DNA of 64,000 bases from NCBI RefSeq assembly GCF_003097635.1, contig NZ_QCZI01000008.1, forward strand, positions 1-64,000, given 5' to 3'. Each line of letters opens with the position of its first letter. Positions within the stretch are counted from its first letter, which is position 1. The notes beneath the pieces are model-generated. The model saw only the letters and a program-made list of their open reading frames with translations, was not told the origin of the DNA and searched no databases. A program made the translations under genes and the position numbers. Positions 53,779-63,020 of the stretch are shown here, in pieces. Source of the DNA: Flavobacterium psychrotolerans (GTDB lineage Bacteria; Bacteroidota; Bacteroidia; Flavobacteriales; Flavobacteriaceae).

Positions 53779-54660
53779 TTATTTTTCACTAAAAAACAGG
53801 TTTATTACTTTTTGGGTAAATAACCTAGCGCCTTTGTCATTCAGGTGTCCACATGACGAGAAGTATTCATCACCTTGAACAAAGTTTTCTAAATTGTGTA
53901 TTTCCGGATACATTTCGGTGACTTTTTGAAAATAGTCCATTCCTTTTACGTTTTCACAAACAGGAGTTGTGACTGTAATGAGGCGAATGTTGTTTGATTT
54001 ACAAATTTGTTTTATTTTTTCGTAGTATTTGTTATGCAAGGGATTTAAACTTTGATAGTTGTTTTTCATATTGGCCTCATTTTTTGTGTGCAAGGGATAA
54101 TATCCTCCGTTATCTAAATTACTAGTGGTTTTACCCAGAAGTGACTCGTACATTTCCCTGAAACCTATTTGTGAATCGTATTCGATATAGCGGTAAAATG
54201 GGATACAACACCACCCATAAAATTCCTTTTCCTGCCGAAAATGGTTAGCAATGGCCTTTGAATGATGCAGAAAAGGCAAGTAGCGCGCAGTGGTTCCCTC
54301 GTCTCTTTTGTCGTTGCTTAAACTCAAATCGGCTTCCAGAATAATGCACTTCATTTGAAACTTACGTTCTATCATGAGTTCCAATAACAAAGAGGTTTCA
54401 AATAAATGAGAGCCACTCATTCCGTAGTTAAAGGTTTTTAGTCCTTTTTTTTCAAAAAGTTCAGGAACAAAATGGTTGTTCGCTCGAGAAGTTCCCAAAA
54501 TCACCACGTCATATTTTTTGGGCTTTCCGTTAAATACTGCTTCCACCTTCCCGCGTTTTGAAGAATGCAAATAGACTTGTGTGTACGCCAAATCTAAAAC
54601 CCAAGCAATCAGATAGAGTAAGACAAAAGCTTTAACGACAAGTAGTAGAAACTGTTTCAT
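53779..54660 (-). CDS. SGNH-hydrolase-like membrane-anchored protein, partner of the MBOAT
   Basis: A 293-residue protein with an N-terminal membrane segment (~4-24) and a likely periplasmic domain. Block I of an SGNH fold is VILGTSRANNH (nucleophile Ser58), and a late CGHLNDKGARLF segment supplies the probable His (~272). Its start codon overlaps the MBOAT stop by one base (TAATG), so translation is coupled. Such pairs, as in alginate AlgI/AlgJ, transfer acetyl groups to extracellular polysaccharide. The polysaccharide here is unknown. No terminator is visible in the following 400 bases. Confidence 0.78.
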   Translation of the reverse strand: MKQFLLLVVKAFVLLYLIAWVLDLAYTQVYLHSSKRGKVEAVFNGKPKKYDVVILGTSRANNHFVPELFEKKGLKTFNYGMSGSHLFETSLLLELMIERKFQMKCIILEADLSLSNDKRDEGTTARYLPFLHHSKAIANHFRQEKEFYGWCCIPFYRYIEYDSQIGFREMYESLLGKTTSNLDNGGYYPLHTKNEANMKNNYQSLNPLHNKYYEKIKQICKSNNIRLITVTTPVCENVKGMDYFQKVTEMYPEIHNLENFVQGDEYFSSCGHLNDKGARLFTQKVINLFFSEK

Positions 54661-56093
54661 TAGAATTGGAAATAGATGAATGCTTTGTAATCAGAGTAGG
54701 TTCCGAGAGCCAAAATTGCGCCAAAACATAAAGCAAGTCGTAGTATGGAAAAACGTCCTGAAATGGGTTCCTGTTTGATTCTGTTGTTCCATTCTACAGA
54801 GACAAAAATCAGGATTAAAATCAGAATTTCATAATTGTAGCGGCGGTTCGCTAAATATTGTGATTGAAAAATACCGTTGGTCGCCATTCTTTTGATATAG
54901 TCAAATGCCGCTGTAATCGATTTAGCCCTAAAAAAAACCCAAGCCAAGCACGTTAAAACAAAAGTCATCAATATGCTAAGAATGACCTTGACCGAATCCA
55001 GATTCCATTTTAGCGAAATAACTTCAATATTTGAGCGATTTTTATTCCGAAGCAAAAGCGGTAAAAAATACAGCGCATTGATGAATCCCCAAGCAATATA
55101 GGTCCAATTGGCTCCATGCCAAAAACCACTCAACAGGAAAATGATGAAAACATTACGAACCTGTTTTACTTTACTTCCTTTACTTCCGCCAAGAGGGATA
55201 TAGACATAATCCCTAAACCACGACGATAATGAAATGTGCCAACGTCTCCAAAATTCGGCTATGTCTCGGGAAAAATAGGGATAGTTGAAATTTCGCAACA
55301 GTTCAAGTCCGAACAATTTAGAAATCCCTATCGCCATATCCGAATAGCCTGAGAAATCCCCGTAAATTTGGAAGGCGAAATAGACGGCTCCCAGAGCAAG
55401 TGACAGCGCATTCATGGATTCATAATGGTCAAAAATGGCATTGGCATAAGTGGCGCACGTATCCGCAATCACAACTTTCTTGACCAATCCCCATACAATC
55501 ATGAAAACTCCATCTTTTGCCTGCTGAAAGTTAAAGCTTCTTTTCTCTTTTACCTGAGGCAATAAATGTGTGGCTCGTTCAATGGGACCGGCAACCAGCA
55601 ACGGAAAATAACTCACAAACAAGGCATAATCGATAGGATTGTGTTCGGCTTTGATTCGGGATTTGTAAATGTCAATTACATAAGATAATCCGTGAAAGGT
55701 ATAAAAGGAGATTCCCACGGGCAGTATCCAATGCAAGAGCAATGGGTTTTCTTTGATTCCGACATTCGACAACAGATTCGAAAGAGAGAGGGCAAAAAAA
55801 TCATAGTATTTAAAGACTCCCAAAAAACCAAGATTGGTTCCAATGCTTAGCCAAAACCAAATTTTTCTCTTTTTTTTAGAGTCGCTATTTTCAATTTGAA
55901 TCCCGGTATAATAATCCAAAAACGTGGAGAAAAGCAATAAAAAAAGAAAGCGCCAATCCCAACAGGAGTAAAAAAAATAGCTCGCCAGTAACAACAAACC
56001 GTTTTGTGTTAGTTTCGATTTTGAAAAAACAAACCAATACAGCAGAAAAATTATTGGTAAAAAAACAGCAAAAGAAAGAGAATTAAAAAACAT
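54660..56093 (-). CDS. MBOAT-family O-acyltransferase (AlgI/DltB-like)
   Basis: A 477-residue multi-pass membrane protein. Family landmarks are PVGISFYTFHGLSYVID (~125-141), QIYGDFSGYSDMAIG (~242-256), FWRRWHISLSSWFRDY (281-296) and the catalytic-His motif GFWHGANWTYI (His326). It is thought to move acyl groups from a cytoplasmic donor across the inner membrane to a periplasmic partner, here the overlapping SGNH-like gene. AlgI-like rather than DltB-like is preferred because no D-alanine ligation genes are near. It is probably for acetylation of a surface polysaccharide. Confidence 0.92.
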   Translation of the reverse strand: MFFNSLSFAVFLPIIFLLYWFVFSKSKLTQNGLLLLASYFFYSCWDWRFLFLLLFSTFLDYYTGIQIENSDSKKKRKIWFWLSIGTNLGFLGVFKYYDFFALSLSNLLSNVGIKENPLLLHWILPVGISFYTFHGLSYVIDIYKSRIKAEHNPIDYALFVSYFPLLVAGPIERATHLLPQVKEKRSFNFQQAKDGVFMIVWGLVKKVVIADTCATYANAIFDHYESMNALSLALGAVYFAFQIYGDFSGYSDMAIGISKLFGLELLRNFNYPYFSRDIAEFWRRWHISLSSWFRDYVYIPLGGSKGSKVKQVRNVFIIFLLSGFWHGANWTYIAWGFINALYFLPLLLRNKNRSNIEVISLKWNLDSVKVILSILMTFVLTCLAWVFFRAKSITAAFDYIKRMATNGIFQSQYLANRRYNYEILILILIFVSVEWNNRIKQEPISGRFSILRLALCFGAILALGTYSDYKAFIYFQF

Positions 56094-56221
56094 AGATTGA
56101 TTAAAGTTGGTTTCTAATCCAGAAATGCAAATCGAATTACGTTTTACCTGAATGGCACTGCATTATGGTTTGTCTTGGTTTATTCAAACCAAAAAATCAC
56201 GATTGCAGCAATTGTTTTTAG

Positions 56222-56293
56222 TAGCTCCGTCGGGAATCGAACCCGAATCAAAAGTTTAGGAAACTCCCATTCTATCCGTTGAACTACGGAGCT
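56222..56293 (-). tRNA. tRNA-Arg (anticodon CCT)
   Basis: On the minus strand: acceptor arm AGCTCCG/CGGAGCT with discriminator A, D-loop TTCAACGGATAGAAT, anticodon loop TTCCTAA giving CCT, and T-arm TCGGGTTCGATTCCCGA. 72 bases; CCA not encoded. Two G-T pairs in the anticodon stem. Confidence 0.95.
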
Positions 56294-56371
56294 AAAATAA
56301 AAAAGACTATTCGTTTGATTTGAATAATTTGATTTCACTGGGGTTAAATCAAGGATTATATTTCTGATAGA

Positions 56372-57727
56372 TTAGTATTCATAAATTTCATACCCCCAAG
56401 GTTTAATAGTCCTTTCGGCACTATTTAAAAGCACCTCTTTTTGTTCAAAAACACTGTGTGTATTTCCTATTAATGATTTGTCTTTTATAGAAATTGCCTG
56501 CTCGCTTCCTGATAAATTTAGAATTACAAATACTTTTTGGTTTCCATTTTCTCTTGTATAAGCATAAATGGCATTTTCGTTTCCAACATCTATTTTTTTG
56601 AATGAAGCATCAGCAGAAAGCGCAGTATTTCTTTTTCTAAGAGCAAGCAGTGTTTTATAGAATTTTTCTCTTTGAAAATTTTTAAAAGTCATAGGATCTT
56701 TATCAAAAAACTTCAAGGCTCTTAATACGGGTTCTTCTTGTCCGCTATAAATTAATGGAACGCTATTTTTCATGGTTTGAGTAAATACGGCAAATGGCGC
56801 ATGTACATCTCCAGGAAAACTCCCAAAATCGGCATGATTCCAACTATTTTCATCATGATTGCTGGTAAAATACATTTGAATTGTATTTTCAGGATATCGA
56901 GTCTCATTTTCTTTATTTATGCTATCCAAACCAGATGCTGGTTTTTCGCCTTTTGCAATTTTCTCCATCATTTTAAACATGTGCCAAGGATATACAGCAT
57001 CAAAACCACTTTTTGGAAGATAGGTACTATCCCCTTCCGCAAGCATAAAAACATTCTTCATTTTTTTTAATTGTGGGATTGACTTACGCCAAAAGGAAGC
57101 AGGAACATTCCATGCAACATCACATCTTAATCCGTCTATATCCGTGTCTTTAATCCAAAATTTCATTGCAGCAACCATACTGTCTTGCATTACTTGGTTT
57201 TTATAGTCCAGCTGTCGGGTGTCGTCCCAATCAAAAGCAACGGCTGCCTTCCCAGATTTGTCTTTTACAAAAAAATTAGGTTGTTGTGTAAGCCAACGAT
57301 GGTCTGCTCCAGTATGATTGGGCACCCAGTCAATTATTACTTTCATCCCTTTTTGGTGAATGGATTGTACAACTTTCTTAAAGTCTTCCATTGTTCCGAA
57401 TTCAGGATTAAGTTTCGTGTAATCAGAAACGGCGTAATAACTCCCTAAAGAACCTTTTCTGCCCACTTTGCTAATAGGGTTAAGAGGCATGAACCAAATC
57501 GTTTCTACTCCCATCGATTTCAATCGGTCAAGATGTTTTGCAAACGCATTTAAAGTTCCTTCGGGCGTGTATTGGCGCACGTTAACTTCATAAATATTGC
57601 CTTGCATAATCCAAGCTGGATGACCGCTGATTTGACCATTATCACTGTTTGATAATTTGTTGGTTTTACAGCAAATCAAAGAAAAAAGCAATGCGATTAA
57701 CAGAAAATGAACATGGATTTTTTTCAT
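56372..57727 (-). CDS. GH13 alpha-amylase family lipoprotein
   Basis: A 451-residue alpha-amylase-like enzyme. The signal ends in LFSLICC, so the lipid-bearing residue is Cys19 or Cys20. GH13 motifs are DWVPNHTG (133-140), DGLRCDVAW with nucleophile Asp203, acid/base Glu231 (LAEGD) and transition-state Asp292 (TSNHDEN). A C-terminal beta domain (~375-451) closes it. It probably degrades starch or glycogen-type glucans in the periplasm or at the surface. It is a solitary gene, with no SusC/SusD or other sus genes nearby, between two tRNA genes. Confidence 0.93.
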   Translation of the reverse strand: MKKIHVHFLLIALLFSLICCKTNKLSNSDNGQISGHPAWIMQGNIYEVNVRQYTPEGTLNAFAKHLDRLKSMGVETIWFMPLNPISKVGRKGSLGSYYAVSDYTKLNPEFGTMEDFKKVVQSIHQKGMKVIIDWVPNHTGADHRWLTQQPNFFVKDKSGKAAVAFDWDDTRQLDYKNQVMQDSMVAAMKFWIKDTDIDGLRCDVAWNVPASFWRKSIPQLKKMKNVFMLAEGDSTYLPKSGFDAVYPWHMFKMMEKIAKGEKPASGLDSINKENETRYPENTIQMYFTSNHDENSWNHADFGSFPGDVHAPFAVFTQTMKNSVPLIYSGQEEPVLRALKFFDKDPMTFKNFQREKFYKTLLALRKRNTALSADASFKKIDVGNENAIYAYTRENGNQKVFVILNLSGSEQAISIKDKSLIGNTHSVFEQKEVLLNSAERTIKPWGYEIYEY

Positions 57728-57853
57728 AATACAATCAGGATTTTATGTGGCTGGGTTCTACTTTTTTTGTACTCTTCCACTAAATAAATATTATTTTTCG
57801 AATTTACCAAATTCAATAACAAAAAAAAAATCCGCTGAACACGGGGCTAAAAC

Positions 57854-57883
57854 AAAAAAGCCTCTACATCTCTGTAAAGGCTT
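57854..57883 (-). terminator. terminator downstream of tRNA-Asn
   Basis: On the minus strand AAGCCT, A-T mismatch region, TACA/TGTA inner stem with GAGA loop, AGGCTT and then TTTT. About 12 bases past the tRNA 3' end. Confidence 0.8.
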
Positions 57884-57894
57884 ATTGTTGCTTG

Positions 57895-57968
57895 CTCCCT
57901 CTCTTGGGCTCGAACCAAGGACCCTCTGATTAACAGTCAGATGCTCTAACCAACTGAGCTAAGAAGGA
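57895..57968 (-). tRNA. tRNA-Asn (anticodon GTT)
   Basis: On the minus strand: acceptor arm TCCTTCT/AGAGGGA with discriminator G, D-loop AGCTCAGTTGGTTAGAGC, anticodon stem-loop CTGACTGTTAATCAG giving GTT, T-arm CTTGGTTCGAGCCCAAG. 74 bases; CCA not encoded. Confidence 0.96.
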
Positions 57969-58052
57969 AAGTGTGTTTCACTTTTAAAGCGGTGCAAATA
58001 TAGTGCGAAATTTAATTTTCGCAAACAAAATGCGATAAAATTTCAAAAAAAA

Positions 58053-59399
58053 TTATTTCCCTACAATTGCTTTATAAATATCATTTCCGTTTGCAAATAA
58101 CAACAACGTGATAAGTAAAACGAAACCAACCATTTGGGCGTTTTCCATAAACTTGTCACTTGGTTTTTTGCCACTGATCATTTCATACAACAAGAACATC
58201 ACATGTCCGCCGTCAAGTGCGGGAATTGGCAATAGATTCATCACACCAAGCATAATAGAAAGTAAAGCGGTAATACTCCAGAAAACCTCCCAGCTCCAAG
58301 TGTTAGGGAAAATATTAAAAATCGCAGCAAAACCACCAACACCTTTGTAAGCTCCCGTTTTTGGATTGAAGATCATTTTTAGTTGTTTCCCGTAACCAAC
58401 CAATTGATTTTTTCCTTTTTCTATACCAATCGGAAAAGATTCGAAGAACCCATAATCTTGCTTACTAACATGGTACAACCCTAATTTTTCCAAATTGTCA
58501 TAAGGCAATCTACCGGCATATCCTATTCCCATTTTAGCGCTGTCATTAACAGTTAGTGAAATAGCAACTTCTTTATCCTTTCTTTTTACGATGGCGGGAA
58601 CCGTTTTTCCTTTTACCTCTTTTACTAAAGCAAACAATTCATCGGCGTATTTGATGGACGTTCCGTTAAAACTGGTGATGATGTCTTTGGGCTGAACAAC
58701 TGTTTTGTTAGGCGAATTTTCTTCTGTACCAGTCACAACAAAGGGCACTCTTAATTCCACAATCGAAATTTTTACGCCCTTCAATAGTTTGTCAATAAAA
58801 TCAACTGGTAAGGCAATTTTTTGTTCTGCTCCGGCACGTTCAACAGTTACTTCTTTTCCAAGAAGGATTTTTTCGTTGATTTCGTCAAATTTTTTTATTT
58901 TATTGCCATCAACAGCGAGGATTTTATCTCCGGTTTTTAATCCAATTTTTTCCACCACGGGATTAGATATCCAAACACCATCTTTTACTTCTGAATTGTT
59001 GAGATACAAATCGCCATAAGCAAATGTCATTCCGATATAAATGATAAAGGCTAAAATAAAGTTTACGGTGACACCACCCAACATAATAATCAAGCGTTGC
59101 CAAGCTGGTTTAGATCGGAATTCCCAAGGTTGCGGAGGCAAGGCCATTTGTTCCTTGTCCATGCTTTCGTCAATCATTCCCGATATTTTCACATATCCAC
59201 CCAAAGGCAACCAACCAATACCGTATTCGGTTTCGCCAATTTTCTTTTTCAATAAGGAATATTTTATATCGAAGAACAAGTAGAATTTTTCTACTCTGGT
59301 TTTAAACAACTTAGCAGGAATAAAATGTCCCAATTCGTGCAGTATAATCAGTAAGGACAAACTCAATAAAAATTGAGATAACTTGATAACTATTTCCAT
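58053..59399 (-). CDS. rseP: RIP metalloprotease RseP (site-2 protease)
   Basis: A 448-residue M50 intramembrane zinc protease that cuts transmembrane anchors, for example of anti-sigma factors. The zinc motif HELGH (His21, Glu22, His25) sits in the first membrane helix; the third ligand motif LPIPALDGGH is near residues 390-399. Two PDZ-like domains lie between (~130-300). The GGYVKISGM loop is typical. It is followed by tRNA-Asn on the same strand. A perfect -7 box TACTTTTG lies upstream at 59,429-59,436. Which substrate it cleaves here is unknown. Confidence 0.95.
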   Translation of the reverse strand: MEIVIKLSQFLLSLSLLIILHELGHFIPAKLFKTRVEKFYLFFDIKYSLLKKKIGETEYGIGWLPLGGYVKISGMIDESMDKEQMALPPQPWEFRSKPAWQRLIIMLGGVTVNFILAFIIYIGMTFAYGDLYLNNSEVKDGVWISNPVVEKIGLKTGDKILAVDGNKIKKFDEINEKILLGKEVTVERAGAEQKIALPVDFIDKLLKGVKISIVELRVPFVVTGTEENSPNKTVVQPKDIITSFNGTSIKYADELFALVKEVKGKTVPAIVKRKDKEVAISLTVNDSAKMGIGYAGRLPYDNLEKLGLYHVSKQDYGFFESFPIGIEKGKNQLVGYGKQLKMIFNPKTGAYKGVGGFAAIFNIFPNTWSWEVFWSITALLSIMLGVMNLLPIPALDGGHVMFLLYEMISGKKPSDKFMENAQMVGFVLLITLLLFANGNDIYKAIVGK

Positions 59400-59428
59400 T
59401 TTTTAATTTTCTGTTTCTAAATAACGCA

Positions 59429-59436
59429 CAAAAGTA
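59429..59436 (-). promoter_or_regulatory. -7 box of rseP
   Basis: TACTTTTG on the minus strand, perfect match, 29 bases before the start codon. No TTG at the -33 position. Confidence 0.45.
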
Positions 59437-59582
59437 AGGTTTTCTATTTATTTATTGTGGTATATTATTTCCGTACGGTTTTAAATGTTTGTTAAATATG
59501 GAAATTTGGATTTAAACTGCAACCTATCTCTTGTAACTTTACTTTTTTTTCAGAATTGTTTTTTTTATTAAAAAGTCTTTAT

Positions 59583-60653
59583 ATGTCGTCAAAATTATTT
59601 TCAACTCTCCAAATAAAAAGCGTTACGTTTAAAAACAGAATTGTTATTTCTCCCATGTGCCAATATTCCGCCCAAGATGGCTTTGCTAACAATTGGCATT
59701 TGGTACACCTTGGAAGTCGTGCCATTGGCGGTGCGGCATTAATCATTCAGGAAGCGACTGCGGTTTCTCCAGAAGGCAGAATTTCGCCTGGCGATTTGGG
59801 ACTGTGGAAAGACGAACATATCGAAAAACTACAATCCATTTGCCGTTTTATTATTGAACAAGATGCGATTCCCGGGATCCAACTGGCGCATGCGGGAAGA
59901 AAAGCAAGTGTTTCCGCTCCTTGGAACGGCAATAAAAAATTAGACGAAAGTCAGGGTGGTTGGAATGCAGTTGCGCCAAGTGCCGTTGGATATCACGATA
60001 ATGAGAAAATCCCTGTTTCGTTGAATCAAGTTGGCATTCAAAAAGTCATTTCCGATTTTAAATCGACTACTAAAAGAGCCGTACTTGCTGGCTATAAAGT
60101 ATTAGAGATTCATGCCGCTCATGGCTATTTATTGCATCAGTTTCTTTCGCCATTATCCAATTTTAGAACCGATTCTTATGGGGGAAACTTCGAAAACAGA
60201 ATTCGTTTGGTTTTGGAGGTTTTAGAAGCAGTACAATCAGAATGGCCTGTGGATCTTCCCTTATTTGTTAGAATTTCCGCAACGGATTGGGCAGCTGGAG
60301 GCTGGAATATCGAAGAATCCGTAGAACTTTGTAAAATATTAAAAGAGAAAGGAGTAGATTTAATTGATGTATCTTCCGGAGGGGTGGTATCGCACCAAAA
60401 AATTCCGATAGAGCCAAATTATCAGGTTCCTTTTGCCGAAAGAATTACAAATGAAGTTGGAATATTGACTGGAGCAGTGGGTTTAATTACTAAAGCAAGT
60501 CAGGCAGAATCGATTATTGACACCAACAAAGCGGATCTCGTTTTGTTTGCAAGAGAATCATTGCGGAATCCGCATTTGGCTTTAACCTTTGCCGAAGAAC
60601 TAGAAGCCGACGTTACTTGGCCTAAACAATATGAAAGAGCAAAAACAAAATAA
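59583..60653 (+). CDS. NADH:flavin oxidoreductase, old yellow enzyme (YqjM/NamA-like)
   Basis: A 356-residue FMN enzyme that reduces activated C=C bonds. I choose ATG at 59,583 (MSSKLFSTLQIK), which puts the thermophilic-like/YqjM-class flavin residues at Cys26 and Tyr28 (MCQYSA). The frame's earlier start at 59,556 only adds hydrophobic codons. The substrate-binding pair lies in HAAHGYL (His177, His180). The C-terminal phosphate-binding region (LTGAVGLIT, LVLFARESLRNP) is intact. It is followed after one base by a Gfo/Idh/MocA oxidoreductase, so the two are probably co-transcribed. The physiological substrate is unknown. Confidence 0.92.
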   Translation: MSSKLFSTLQIKSVTFKNRIVISPMCQYSAQDGFANNWHLVHLGSRAIGGAALIIQEATAVSPEGRISPGDLGLWKDEHIEKLQSICRFIIEQDAIPGIQLAHAGRKASVSAPWNGNKKLDESQGGWNAVAPSAVGYHDNEKIPVSLNQVGIQKVISDFKSTTKRAVLAGYKVLEIHAAHGYLLHQFLSPLSNFRTDSYGGNFENRIRLVLEVLEAVQSEWPVDLPLFVRISATDWAAGGWNIEESVELCKILKEKGVDLIDVSSGGVVSHQKIPIEPNYQVPFAERITNEVGILTGAVGLITKASQAESIIDTNKADLVLFARESLRNPHLALTFAEELEADVTWPKQYERAKTK

Positions 60654-60654
60654 G

Positions 60655-61695
60655 ATGCAAAAAGTAAAAACCGCACTACTCTCCTACGGAATGTCGGGAA
60701 AAGTGTTTCACGCGCCATTTTTGAGTTTCCATACCGGTTTTGAATTGGTTGGTTCTTGGGAAAGAAGCCAAAAAAAGATTCAGGAAGAATATCCCGACAC
60801 CAAAAGTTATTCGTCATTAGACTCTTTGTTGGAAGATGATATTGATTTGGTCATCGTGAATACGCCAGTCGAAACCCATTTTGAATATGCAAAAAAAGCA
60901 TTGCTTGCCGGAAAGCACATTGTGGTGGAAAAAGCTTTTACTACAACTGTTGCCGAAGCCGAAGAACTACACGCCCTGGCAAAATCAAAAGGGTTGAAAT
61001 TGGCCGTTTTTCAAAACAGAAGATGGGATAGTGATTTCAAAACGGTGAAAGCCATTTATTCTCAAGGCATTTTAGGAGATCTAGTTGAAGCTGAATTCCA
61101 TTTTGACCGATACAATCCCAATTTAAGCCCAAAACAACATAAAGAATCACGCAATCCAGGTGCCGGAATTTTAAAAGATTTAGGCCCACATCTTATCGAC
61201 CAAGCACTACATTTGTTTGGGTTCCCCGATGCTGTTTTTGCAGATATCCGAATTACCCGTAGCCACTCGGCAGTTGACGATTATATTGATCTATTATTGT
61301 ATTATTCCAGTTTTAGCGTGCGATTGAAAGCCAGTTTTTTTGTTCGAGAGGCCATTCCTTCATATGTTCTTCATGGCAAAAAAGGGTCTTTTTTAAAATC
61401 TCGTGGGGATGTTCAGGAAGATGATTTAAAGGCTGGAAAAAAACCCGATTTAATACACTGGGGAAAAGAAACACCTGCTCAGGAAGGCATTTTGCATACT
61501 GAAAAAGACGGCGCGATTATTCATAAAAAAGTGCCCACGCTTTCGGGAAATTATTATGACTTTTTTGAGGGCCTGCATGACGCTATTGTTTACGACAAAC
61601 AAGTACCGGTGACATCGGAAGATGGACTAAAAGTGATGCAAATTATTGAAGCTTCCATACAAAGTAATCAAGAAAAAAGGGTAATGTTTTTATAG
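60655..61695 (+). CDS. Gfo/Idh/MocA-family NAD(P)-dependent oxidoreductase
   Basis: A 346-residue two-domain dehydrogenase. The start could be ATG at 60,655 (MQKVKTALLSYG) or the ATG at 60,631, which overlaps the preceding gene and adds MKEQKQNK. I prefer 60,655. The N-terminal Rossmann fold has ALLSYGMSGKVFHAP and the EKAFTTTVAEAEEL segment with the conserved Lys. The C-terminal domain holds GAGILKDLGPHLIDQAL. It acts on a sugar, inositol or similar polyol substrate, not identifiable from sequence. It lies in a possible operon with the upstream flavin oxidoreductase. Confidence 0.88.
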   Translation: MQKVKTALLSYGMSGKVFHAPFLSFHTGFELVGSWERSQKKIQEEYPDTKSYSSLDSLLEDDIDLVIVNTPVETHFEYAKKALLAGKHIVVEKAFTTTVAEAEELHALAKSKGLKLAVFQNRRWDSDFKTVKAIYSQGILGDLVEAEFHFDRYNPNLSPKQHKESRNPGAGILKDLGPHLIDQALHLFGFPDAVFADIRITRSHSAVDDYIDLLLYYSSFSVRLKASFFVREAIPSYVLHGKKGSFLKSRGDVQEDDLKAGKKPDLIHWGKETPAQEGILHTEKDGAIIHKKVPTLSGNYYDFFEGLHDAIVYDKQVPVTSEDGLKVMQIIEASIQSNQEKRVMFL

Positions 61696-61754
61696 TTTTA
61701 TAAAAGTTCTGATTTTCATGCAGCTCCTAACGAACTGCAATGATTTGATTTTCA

Positions 61755-61762
61755 TATTTTTG
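61755..61762 (+). promoter_or_regulatory. -7 box of the MFS transporter gene
   Basis: TATTTTTG, perfect match, 28 bases before the TTG start at 61,790. No TTG at the -33 position. Confidence 0.4.
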
Positions 61763-61789
61763 AATTCCAAATTTTAATACTGAGTTGAT

Positions 61790-63001
61790 TTGATAGATTT
61801 AAATTTTATTACCCGTTTCCAGACAAAAACCAAATACGAAAAGAGCTATAAGAACGCAAAAGCTTCTTATCTGAATCGGATTCGATGGGCGGTATCTCTA
61901 TTTTATTGCGCCATGGGATTGACATTTGCCACGTGGGCCAGTAGAATTCCGGATATAAAAACGGCGCTTCATTTGAGTGAAGGCGATTTAGGCACTATTT
62001 TATTTGCCTTGCCTTTAGGTCAATTAGTTATTATGCCTTTTTCGGGAAAATTAGTTACCCGATTTAGCAGCTATAAAGTCTTGGTCTTTTCTTTGTTATT
62101 ATATGTTTTTAGTTTGACTAATCTTGGGCTCGCCACTCAATCCTGGAATTTGGCCTTAGGATTGTTTGCATTTGGGGTTTTTGGAAATCTTTGTAATATT
62201 GCCGTAAATACCCAAGGAGTTTATACCGAAGTCCTTTTTAAAAAAACCATTATGGGGTCTTTTCACGGAGCATGGAGTTTTGCAGGGTTTTCTGGAGCCA
62301 TCCTTGGCTTGGGAATGTTGGCTCTTGGTTTATCACCCTACATCCATTTTTTGATAGTGGCGGTAATCGTATTGTTGTTAATGGTTTTTAACTATCGGTT
62401 TTTGATTCCAACCAAAGATAAAATCAAACCTGAAAGTAAAAAGTTTTTCACGAAACCAGATAGTGCGCTCCTTTGGTTGGGCGTCATCGGATTTTGCTGC
62501 ATGGCAAGCGAAGGAGTCATGTTTGACTGGAGTGGTGTTTATTTTAAAGAAATCGTTAAAGCTCCAGGTCCATTGGTTATCCTAGGATATGCTTCATTTA
62601 TGATTATGATGGCTAGCGGACGATTTTTAGGGGACGGGTTAATACGTAAATTCGGAAGAAAGCCTGTAATACAAATTGGTGGTTTTATGATTTCAACTGG
62701 ACTATTCATAGCCGTATTTTTTCCATACATCATCCCGTGTACACTTTCGTTTATGATAGTGGGGCTTGGCGTTTCTACGATTGTGCCCACTGTTTATAGT
62801 GTTGCAGGAAAAAACCCATCAGTGCCACCTGGCGAAGCGCTAACGATAGTCTCAAGCGTGAGCTTTTTAGGTTTTTTAATGGGACCGCCCGTCATTGGCT
62901 ACATTGCCGAATTGTCGAGTTTGCGATTTTCATTTGCCTTCATAGGTGTTTTTGGAATCCTAATCGCCTTAATGGTTTCAAGGATTAAAGCTATAGCCTA
63001 A
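61790..63001 (+). CDS. MFS transporter, YbjJ-like
   Basis: A 403-residue major facilitator with 12 predicted helices. After a cytoplasmic N-terminus, the first helix region reads RIRWAVSLFYCAMGLTFATWASRIP, characteristic of the YbjJ-type subgroup. The FSGKLVTRF and GLIRKFGRKP loops follow. The start is probably TTG at 61,790: the next in-frame Met lies inside helix 1, and a -7 box sits 28 bases upstream. The substrate is unknown; relatives are often placed with sugar-metabolism genes. It follows the Gfo/Idh/MocA gene by ~95 bases. Confidence 0.82.
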   Translation: MIDLNFITRFQTKTKYEKSYKNAKASYLNRIRWAVSLFYCAMGLTFATWASRIPDIKTALHLSEGDLGTILFALPLGQLVIMPFSGKLVTRFSSYKVLVFSLLLYVFSLTNLGLATQSWNLALGLFAFGVFGNLCNIAVNTQGVYTEVLFKKTIMGSFHGAWSFAGFSGAILGLGMLALGLSPYIHFLIVAVIVLLLMVFNYRFLIPTKDKIKPESKKFFTKPDSALLWLGVIGFCCMASEGVMFDWSGVYFKEIVKAPGPLVILGYASFMIMMASGRFLGDGLIRKFGRKPVIQIGGFMISTGLFIAVFFPYIIPCTLSFMIVGLGVSTIVPTVYSVAGKNPSVPPGEALTIVSSVSFLGFLMGPPVIGYIAELSSLRFSFAFIGVFGILIALMVSRIKAIA

Positions 63002-63020
63002 TTTTTTTGGTGATTTTTAT

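Noticed and set aside
54660-56093. DltB reading of the MBOAT gene
   Set aside because: No dltA/C/D neighbours and the partner is SGNH-like, so an AlgI-type polysaccharide acetylation role fits better.
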